A stretch of 14,530 nt of DNA from CAYOVG01 sp964407285. Its GTDB lineage: Bacteria > Desulfobacterota > Syntrophobacteria > Syntrophobacterales > Syntrophobacteraceae. The notes below the pieces were generated by a model. That model saw nothing but the letters and a program-made list of their open reading frames with translations. It made no database searches and was not told the origin of the DNA. Each line of letters begins with the position of its first letter. Within the stretch, counting starts at the first letter, position 1. The DNA lies in the NCBI GenBank assembly GCA_964407285.1, contig CAYOVG010000166.1, positions 1 to 14,530 on the forward strand, read 5' to 3'. The translations under genes and the position numbers were made by a program. Below are positions 5,727 through 12,068 of this stretch, one piece after another.

Positions 5727-8700
5727 TCAATATCCCTGCTCCAGCAGGTCAATTAAAGTTTCATCGGCATCGCGAAGAGCGATGGAACGTAGCCAGTAAC
5801 GCTTCTGATTTGGCTTAATCAAGAAGATCACATTCTGTTCATATATACGCAAAATGCGGTTCATAAGCAAACGGTTTCCCAGTTTTCTATGGAGCAGTTG
5901 TCTAAGGAAATGCCCGACATCTTCCTCAGGAAGATCTACATACGGAGTATCGCCGAAACAAATTGGAAAGCAGATAAACGAGCCGAGGTATAGTGGCTGT
6001 AGCGGATGAAATTTTTCATAGATGGCGTTAAGGACACGGCAATACATCTCACCAAAAAGATTCAGGTCCGATTCATCCGTTGCATAAAGAGCAGATGAGC
6101 CCTCTCCCTTGCGGCGGAAATCAATAAGACAATCGTTGATGTCTTCAATTAGGGCATTCTCCCAATAGTTCAAGTCAAAATGGTGAATATCCTCCGGGTA
6201 TGGCAATGCCATTATATCGCTTTGAAGCAAGGAACTGTCCCAGGAAACAAGCGCTCTACCACTCACCACAACTGCCAGAATGCCGTATAGTCGGGAATCA
6301 TTCAACCGTCTGGCCAAGTCTCGTAATTTGTCTTCATCCTTGGGGTCCGCATGTATTCCTATGATCTGCTTGGTGAAGACAAGCTCTTGATTTGAAAAAC
6401 AAGCTGGAATCCCCAATGAGTGCATCTCAAGGCCGGCCGTACCTGTAGCCAAGCCATCGACATATTCCCGGATAAGCACATGCGGTGGAGAAAATATGGT
6501 GCGGAGACCTTCTCTGGTTTCTTCAAAAAAGTCCTTTCCACAAGGCTTTACGGATTCCCAGTCGATTCCATGCCGCGTAAGGGCTTCCGGCGGTACATTA
6601 TCCTTTCCGGTCAGCCAGTCCGCTGTCTTTGCAGTTCTATTCAGGTCAAACAGATCTTTGAGTTCTTTCGGAGATAGTTTCTTTAATTGTTGCCTATTGG
6701 GTTCACTTTCACTATTCGGTTTATTTCCAGACCCAACACTGTACCCTTCGCCAACTTGCCATCCATCACGTTTGCATTTTTCTTCCAGGTATTTGCCTAA
6801 AGTCGGAGTATCCGTGAACAATCGCTCCATCAAACGGTGAAGGCGTCCTCCACCAAGAAGATTGACTTTCCACAAATACGGGTTTTTCGAAATGACGTCA
6901 CGAGGAATCCAGTGAAAATCATAAGGGTCCAGTTCAAAAAGAAGTCTCTCCTTAATGGCCTTAGTACGGCGGAACGTGATATGTAGAACCTTGTCTCCGT
7001 GTTCTGGTGAATTGTTTACAAGTATGGCAGCCGAGGCAACTTTAACCTTTGAGAAGAGCATCTTATCCAGTGCTGTAAAATCAAAAACGCAGTCCGGTTG
7101 AAACCTGTCAAACAGGTATTTTCGAAATGATTGTCCATTTCCGTTATACAGCAAAGGTCCAGCGGGCTGAATCAGGCAGACCTTTCCCTCTTCCCGACAG
7201 AGCTGAAATGATTGTTCCAGGAACAGAAGGGCAAGCTGCTGATCCGGGATTTCAGGCCTCTGTTTAATCCTTTCGTTCTCAATACTCTTTGCAGAAGCAG
7301 TGGTAAGCGTGCTATCAAAAGGAGGATTTCCTATGATCAGATCAAAGCTGCCAGCAAATTCATTTGATTCAATAATCTGAAAAAAATCTCTTGCTTGGAG
7401 ATTAGATATACGTAGATCATCAAATTTGAGTTCGTTCCAGATTACCAACGGATCAAGTTCATTACAGAGCGCTGCACAAAGGCTGAATGCAGTGACCAAT
7501 ACAGCTTCGGATTTATCGTCGACTCCGAAGATGTTATTTTTCAGTATATTCTTAAGATCGGAGAGCCCCGGCAGTTTCCAGTCATTAGCTACGCGCCAGC
7601 AGTGAATCAACCGCTTGAACGCACCAACCAGAAAGATACCCGATCCACATGCAGGATCAAGAATCTTCCACTCAAGCGTCTTGGGATCGAGAGGGACACA
7701 TTGATCTAGAAGAAAGTCGACGAGCATGGGAGGAGTATATACCACCCCCTTGCTCTTCTCCCGGCCTTGCTTTGCCAGAAACTCTTCGTAGATATTGCTA
7801 ATCAACTCAACGGGCAAGTCCTGAAATGAATAAAGCGGCCAAAACCGGCGTTGTCCTGTCAGTTCCTGATCACCTTTCAAAAAGGTTGCTACCGGCGTTA
7901 GGTCCGCCTGCTGCAATAGCGTTCTGTCATCTTCTCGTAATTCAAAAATACCTCCGTTAAAATGTTTACTCAAGTTATCGAATAACTTGACACAGCTTCC
8001 CCGTTCAAGAAAGAGGGACGCAAAGTCATCTCTTCCGGTGTTTGAGAACTGCTTGAAGAAACCATCCTGAAAAACCCGATTGCCATTGGGGTCCCGCCTA
8101 TCATCCAAATACTTGACCAGAATCGCCATGACCAACAGGCGATTGGCAATTTCTTCCGGGAGAACGCACTGATCTATCAGTTCTTTTCTAAAGACCTTCA
8201 AATTAGTAAGGAGCTTGTAATAAGCTGTTGACTGCAGCATAAACTCATTCTTGAGTTCAGGATCATCCCAAAGCGTGCCCGTAGCGATACGGCGTGTAAC
8301 CAGAGCCTGCTCCGTTCTTACAAGAGCTTCAAGATTAGTGAATGGGCTCAGGCGGAGCTTTTGGGTGACCGGATCAACTTCGGGCTCACGACGGCAGTTA
8401 AGGACCTTAACTTCAGTAGCAGTAAAAATGAAGACCAGTGGCACCACTCCGGCATACCAAAGACGCTGGTGAATTTCGGCGTATTTCGAATCGTCGAAAA
8501 CAAGCGTCGTATCATCGTAGATATAAATCTGCGGAAGAGGAAAGCGGTTCACGTCATCTGGAAACATTCGGAAAAAAACCGCGTCTGCTCCGTACCTTTC
8601 TGCCTGCTCAAGAGCAATGTGGATATGTGGATGCTTTGACTTTTCCGAAACAAAAAAAAGGCCGGTGGGCTCACCATCATAAAGAGGGAGCATATCCATT

Positions 8701-8744
8701 CGGGTCAATTGGTCTCTAAACATATTATGAGGGGAAGAGTTCAT
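5727..8744 (-). CDS. Large Eco57I-like N6-adenine DNA methyltransferase
   Basis: A protein of about 1005 residues, the size of type IIG or similar enzymes. The methyltransferase core is clear: GVVYTPPMLVDFLLD (about 333-347, motif X region), the SAM-binding DPACGSG (363-369) and the catalytic NPPF (473-476) expected for adenine-N6 methylation. The N-terminal 330 residues include PQIYIYD and VPLVFIFTATEVKVLNC, a region seen in large modification enzymes. I cannot assign a nuclease site there. The C-terminal part (about 620-1005) probably recognises the target sequence. It should protect or mark host DNA, with the nuclease encoded immediately downstream. The frame is open back to an ATG at 8957, directly after the PAS stop. 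The first 71 codons of that longer frame look non-protein-like and overlap a promoter candidate, so I prefer the ATG at 8744, although its ribosome site is weak. ATG 8912 is another option. Confidence 0.85.
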   Translation of the reverse strand: MNSSPHNMFRDQLTRMDMLPLYDGEPTGLFFVSEKSKHPHIHIALEQAERYGADAVFFRMFPDDVNRFPLPQIYIYDDTTLVFDDSKYAEIHQRLWYAGVVPLVFIFTATEVKVLNCRREPEVDPVTQKLRLSPFTNLEALVRTEQALVTRRIATGTLWDDPELKNEFMLQSTAYYKLLTNLKVFRKELIDQCVLPEEIANRLLVMAILVKYLDDRRDPNGNRVFQDGFFKQFSNTGRDDFASLFLERGSCVKLFDNLSKHFNGGIFELREDDRTLLQQADLTPVATFLKGDQELTGQRRFWPLYSFQDLPVELISNIYEEFLAKQGREKSKGVVYTPPMLVDFLLDQCVPLDPKTLEWKILDPACGSGIFLVGAFKRLIHCWRVANDWKLPGLSDLKNILKNNIFGVDDKSEAVLVTAFSLCAALCNELDPLVIWNELKFDDLRISNLQARDFFQIIESNEFAGSFDLIIGNPPFDSTLTTASAKSIENERIKQRPEIPDQQLALLFLEQSFQLCREEGKVCLIQPAGPLLYNGNGQSFRKYLFDRFQPDCVFDFTALDKMLFSKVKVASAAILVNNSPEHGDKVLHITFRRTKAIKERLLFELDPYDFHWIPRDVISKNPYLWKVNLLGGGRLHRLMERLFTDTPTLGKYLEEKCKRDGWQVGEGYSVGSGNKPNSESEPNRQQLKKLSPKELKDLFDLNRTAKTADWLTGKDNVPPEALTRHGIDWESVKPCGKDFFEETREGLRTIFSPPHVLIREYVDGLATGTAGLEMHSLGIPACFSNQELVFTKQIIGIHADPKDEDKLRDLARRLNDSRLYGILAVVVSGRALVSWDSSLLQSDIMALPYPEDIHHFDLNYWENALIEDINDCLIDFRRKGEGSSALYATDESDLNLFGEMYCRVLNAIYEKFHPLQPLYLGSFICFPICFGDTPYVDLPEEDVGHFLRQLLHRKLGNRLLMNRILRIYEQNVIFLIKPNQKRYWLRSIALRDADETLIDLLEQGY

Positions 8745-8842
8745 ATGAGTACCGATATGCTCATTCTTTAGCGTTAAACAAGGCTCACAACTTTTCTGCT
8801 GGAACGTCGAACCCTTGCATATATATAAAATTCTACGTTTAA

Positions 8843-8872
8843 AGTATATTTCAAATTGGATGCACTGGTCCA
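8843..8872 (-). promoter_or_regulatory. Candidate promoter of the methyltransferase-nuclease operon
   Basis: On the minus strand TGGACC (8867-8872, 4/6) and TATACT (8843-8848, 5/6) are separated by 18 bases in a locally AT-rich stretch. Transcription would start near 8836, about 90 bases before the chosen ATG at 8744. The site lies inside the extended open frame, which argues against the start at 8957. Confidence 0.35.
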
Positions 8873-8957
8873 GATGATTCGCAGCAACAGCAAATAAATT
8901 CTTTTCCTTCATGGAGCAGCACGATAATACGGATGAACTGCCTGACAGGGCAATCAT

Positions 8958-10469
8958 TCAGCACGAATCATCCCCCTCGTATCCGCAGGCTTTGAACACG
9001 TCGAGGATCGTGCTGGATGCGTAGGCTTCTTCTCTGTAGTGGAAGGCCTTGTTGAAGGCTTTCGTCACTTCGGAGATCTTCTCATACGCCCGGTTTATGC
9101 CCCTGAAGAAATAGCGCAGGTCCTCCATGGCTTTTTTGATTTCGGATGCGATTTCCCGAGGGTCTCCACCTCGGGCGAGTTCCTCGACCAGTTCGTCCAT
9201 GGACGCAATCTGCTCGCGGACGGCGTCCTTCGAGTTGAGCAGGTGCATGAGGTGCGAGTTCAGATAGTGGCACATGCTTCCCGCGGCGTTTCTCAGGACC
9301 CGGTTTCTTTCGTCTTCGAGCGCCTTGGTGATGTTGTGAATGATGCCCTCGTGGTAGAGCAGTTGGCCGCGGTCATCGATCTTAGCCCGCGCGGTGACGG
9401 CGACCTCTATGATGTCTCCCGCCTTGTTCCGGAATTTCACCTGCCTGCCTTCCACGCGGCCCTTTCCGTAGATGTCCCGGAGGAGAGCCGCCCGCTCGCT
9501 GATGTCGACGTAGAAGTCCTCCACGTTGCTCGCGAGCGCCTCCTCCTTGCTCTCGAAACCGAGAAGCCTGACGCCCGCGTCGTTGATATCGACGAAGTCC
9601 CCCTCCGGGGTCAGAGTGAAAGCCATGTCGCTCGTCGAATCGAAGAAGTCCCTGTACTTGGCTTCGCTCTGCCTGAGCAGGTCGATCGCCTTCTTCTCCT
9701 CGGTGATGTCGCGGATCACGTGGTCGATCCTCCGTATCGCCCCCTTCTGCGAGTAGACGACATGCCCCTCGTCGAGCACCCACTTGACCCTCTTGTTGCC
9801 GCTCTCTATCCTGTACTGGACCTCATCGAATTCGGCATCCGGCAGGACCCGGTAGAATCGGTGCACCTTCTCCCGGTCGTCGGGATGGACGAAGTCCAGG
9901 ATGTGCCTCTCCGCGCTGGTGAAATCGCTGAGAGGGACGGCGTAGAGCGCTTCGGCGGCCCGGTTTATCGCGAGAATGGAGTAATCCTCCGTGGACAGGG
10001 ACACCACGACTTCATTCATGGAATGGACTATGCTCTCGAGCCGTTCCTTGATCCGCTGCAGGTCGTGGCGGGTCTTCCGCCGCTCCGTGATGTCCGTCAA
10101 TGCGCCCAGTATCGCCGGACTGCCTCCGCACTCGACGACGTTCACCTTCATCTCGATGATCGCGTCTCCCGCTTCCCTCGGCATAACGAACTCGATCGTG
10201 TCCGAGAGCGTTTCGGTGAAGAGCCGCTCTTTGCAGTACGTGCTCACTCTCGTCCGGTCGGCCGGGGAGACGAAGGCGGAGAAATCCGATCCGATCACCT
10301 CTTCCGGACTTCTTTGCGAAATCTCATGGAAGGCCTGGTTGGCAAAAACGATTTTCTCTTCCCGGATGATGACCACTCCGTCGTGGATGTGCCTGACGAT
10401 CCCCCGGTAATCGATGTCTCCCCGGCATACTTTGATTTCTTCCGCATTTTCGTACGTCCTGAATGTCAT
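8958..10469 (-). CDS. Triple-PAS sensor protein with a DHp-like C-terminus and no ATPase domain
   Basis: A 503-residue cytoplasmic protein without membrane segments. Three PAS domains lie at about 22-132, 145-262 and 270-385. Each ends in a typical PAC-like tail (GALTDITERRK, HVIRDITEEKK, GIIHNITKALE). The last 110 residues form a helical, dimerisation-type region with a candidate phospho-acceptor H401 in MCHYLNSHL, in the position of CHELN in histidine kinases. A second helix follows, ending TKAFNKAFHYREEAY. There is no N, G1, F or G2 box, so it cannot phosphorylate itself from ATP. It may accept phosphate from, or dimerise with, another kinase. The ending resembles other ATPase-less PAS/DHp proteins, so I think it is complete rather than cut by the island that begins right after its stop. 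The ATG at 10469 has AGGAGG four bases upstream. An in-frame extension of 61 codons runs into the promoter and reads like non-coding sequence. Confidence 0.85.
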   Translation of the reverse strand: MTFRTYENAEEIKVCRGDIDYRGIVRHIHDGVVIIREEKIVFANQAFHEISQRSPEEVIGSDFSAFVSPADRTRVSTYCKERLFTETLSDTIEFVMPREAGDAIIEMKVNVVECGGSPAILGALTDITERRKTRHDLQRIKERLESIVHSMNEVVVSLSTEDYSILAINRAAEALYAVPLSDFTSAERHILDFVHPDDREKVHRFYRVLPDAEFDEVQYRIESGNKRVKWVLDEGHVVYSQKGAIRRIDHVIRDITEEKKAIDLLRQSEAKYRDFFDSTSDMAFTLTPEGDFVDINDAGVRLLGFESKEEALASNVEDFYVDISERAALLRDIYGKGRVEGRQVKFRNKAGDIIEVAVTARAKIDDRGQLLYHEGIIHNITKALEDERNRVLRNAAGSMCHYLNSHLMHLLNSKDAVREQIASMDELVEELARGGDPREIASEIKKAMEDLRYFFRGINRAYEKISEVTKAFNKAFHYREEAYASSTILDVFKACGYEGDDSC

Positions 10470-10576
10470 TTTCCTCCTCGGTCGGCAACAGGCAAGAGCA
10501 GCCCCGGCACGCCGGAGCGCAACCCGGCGGCGCGCGGGACCCGGCATCCACGGCCGGACCCGGCCGCCTCGATTCG

Positions 10577-10599
10577 GTACCGGAAGCTCCTCCCGGTAC
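10577..10599. repeat. Hairpin in the leader of the PAS gene
   Basis: GTACCGG (10577-10583) and CCGGTAC (10593-10599) form a perfect 7-bp stem with a nine-base loop. They lie between the predicted promoter and the start codon of the PAS gene. The rest of the divergent intergenic region (10470-10793) is GC-rich at its left and AT-rich around 10640-10730, with no further gene seen. Confidence 0.4.
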
Positions 10600-10647
10600 G
10601 GTGAACGGCGTATACGCGATAACCCCGGACCCCCGGACAACGAATAT

Positions 10648-10677
10648 ATCATATAACCATGGAGGACCCTTGATCAA
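10648..10677 (-). promoter_or_regulatory. Candidate promoter of the PAS gene
   Basis: On the minus strand TTGATC (10672-10677, 4/6) and TATGAT (10648-10653, 5/6) are separated by 18 bases. The transcript would begin near 10640 with a leader of about 170 bases. TTGATCAA is palindromic, so the same bases could serve the divergent plus-strand gene, but I could not find a good -10 box for that direction. Confidence 0.4.
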
Positions 10678-10793
10678 CTGCTGATAATTCTGTAAGCTAT
10701 CCAGAACTTCTATCGAGGATCTACATTACGGAGACGTTTCGAAGTGCGGAACGGTATGACGCGCGGTAACGGAAAATCCGACGGGAGAAGACC

Positions 10794-12068
10794 ATGTCGA
10801 GATTCAACAACCCTGTTTCATCCGCCGTAAAATCGGCTCTGTTCGTCTTTATGTTGCTCGCCTGCGAACAGGCGAGCCCCCCCTTCGAGTGCCGGGACGG
10901 CATCGGGTGCGTCACCGTGGCTCCGGGAGAACCGCTGAAAATCGGCAACCTGCAGGCCCTCTCGGGACAGGTGGCGCCGTTGGGGTTCGAGCAAGTTCGT
11001 GGAATAGAACTTGCCGTCGACAAACGGCAGGGAAAGATTCTCGGTCATGCCGTCGCGGTGCAGACCGAGGATACCGGCTGCACGCCGGAGGGCGGAGCCA
11101 ACGCGGCCCTCAAAATAATAGCCGATCCGCAAACGGTCGCCATTCTCGGCACGACCTGTTCGTCTTCCGCCGCCACGGCGTCGAAAGCCGTGTCCGACGC
11201 CGGGCTCGTAATGATTTCAGGCAACAACAGCGCGCCGTTTCTGACCTCCATCGGCGGCAAACGCGCTCCGAACTGGCAGCCGGGCTATTTCCGGACCGCC
11301 TCTAACGAGGAGAATTCAGGCAAGGCCGCGGCGATGTTCGCCTTCGAGAGATTGGGGGTCCGCAGGGCCGCCGTCATCAATGACGGGGACATTTATACGA
11401 GGGGACTTACGGACGGATTCACACAGGCGTTCGAGAACCTCGGAGGCGGAATCGTTTTGTCCTCCTCCGTCAACAAGGGTGAGACGCAGATGCGGCCGGT
11501 CCTGGACGCCGTAATGAATTCCGAGGCGCAGATCGTCTTTTTCCCGTTGTTTCAACCGGAGGGCAACCATATTCTTCTCCAGGCCCGGAAAACGCCGGGT
11601 TTTGAAAACACCGTCATGATGAGCGACGGGGCGTTGATAGAAAGTTCCTTCATCGAGGCCGTCAAGGAGGAAGGAAAAGGGATGTATTTCGTCGGACCGG
11701 CCGGTCCCGCGGGCCCCGAAGTGGATGCCCTGGCGGCCGAATACCGGTCCAAGTACAACAGCCTTCCCGCGACGAGCTACTACCTGTCCGCTTACGACGC
11801 GGCCGGCTTGCTGATGGACGCCGTCGAACGGGTAGCCGTTCAATCTCCCGACGGGTCCTTGCACATCGGGCGCCAGGCCCTGCGGGACGCCCTCTACGCC
11901 GCAAGGGGATACAAAGGAGTCACCGGCAATCTGGCCTGCGATGAATTCGGGGATTGCGCCGTTCCGGTTTTCAATATTCTGCGCCTGGACGATCCGGCCG
12001 CCGGCCTCGAAGGCTTGCAGTCGAACGTGGTGTTTACCTATGCGCCCCACAGGGGAAGAGACTCGTAG
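10794..12068 (+). CDS. LivJ-like branched-chain amino acid-type substrate-binding lipoprotein
   Basis: A 424-residue periplasmic binding protein of the branched-chain amino acid type (type I fold, two lobes). The N-terminus has a lipoprotein signal: a basic start, a hydrophobic stretch SALFVFMLLAC, and a lipobox LLAC with C24 as the lipidated residue. The ligand-domain start LKIGNLQALSGQVAPLGFEQVRG (about 49-71) is typical of the family, as are VAILGTTCSSSAATASK, MISGNNSAP and the later ATSYYLSAYDAAGLLMDAV. The ligand cannot be told from sequence and need not be an amino acid. The ATG is preceded by GGGAGAAG. No ABC permease or ATPase gene is adjacent. Instead a hybrid histidine kinase starts on the base after the stop (TAGATG). 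This suggests the protein presents its ligand to that kinase rather than to a transporter, although distant transporter genes cannot be excluded. Confidence 0.92.
   Translation: MSRFNNPVSSAVKSALFVFMLLACEQASPPFECRDGIGCVTVAPGEPLKIGNLQALSGQVAPLGFEQVRGIELAVDKRQGKILGHAVAVQTEDTGCTPEGGANAALKIIADPQTVAILGTTCSSSAATASKAVSDAGLVMISGNNSAPFLTSIGGKRAPNWQPGYFRTASNEENSGKAAAMFAFERLGVRRAAVINDGDIYTRGLTDGFTQAFENLGGGIVLSSSVNKGETQMRPVLDAVMNSEAQIVFFPLFQPEGNHILLQARKTPGFENTVMMSDGALIESSFIEAVKEEGKGMYFVGPAGPAGPEVDALAAEYRSKYNSLPATSYYLSAYDAAGLLMDAVERVAVQSPDGSLHIGRQALRDALYAARGYKGVTGNLACDEFGDCAVPVFNILRLDDPAAGLEGLQSNVVFTYAPHRGRDS

Larger units (their letters stand above)
4970..8957. other. Low-GC inserted island carrying a methyltransferase-nuclease pair
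   Basis: The stretch from just upstream of the lexA promoter to the stop of the PAS gene is clearly poorer in G+C than both flanks. For example, 7321-7380 has 22 G+C of 60, against 40 of 60 at 10081-10140. It contains only two genes, both minus-strand, of restriction-modification character. The borders are approximate. No integrase, tRNA or long terminal repeats were found. An 8-base direct repeat, CAGCACGA (8917-8924 and 8959-8966), lies near the right border only. The neighbouring PAS gene and the lexA promoter appear intact. Confidence 0.65.

Noticed and set aside
8917..8966. CAGCACGA direct repeat as the target-site duplication of the island
   Set aside because: Both copies are on the right side, 42 bases apart, with no matching copy at the left border, so it does not bracket the island.
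8958..10469. PAS protein as a histidine kinase truncated by the island insertion
   Set aside because: Its C-terminal sequence resembles naturally ATPase-less PAS/DHp proteins and ends cleanly before the low-GC DNA. Truncation remains possible but is not the simplest reading.
9039..10604. 521-codon plus-strand frame opposite the PAS protein
   Set aside because: It is an antisense shadow of three recognisable PAS domains, with Asp/Val/His-rich non-domain sequence.
10470..10652. 61-codon N-terminal extension of the PAS protein
   Set aside because: It starts inside the candidate -10 box, is Arg/Pro-rich like translated GC spacer, and the ATG at 10469 has a near-perfect AGGAGG.
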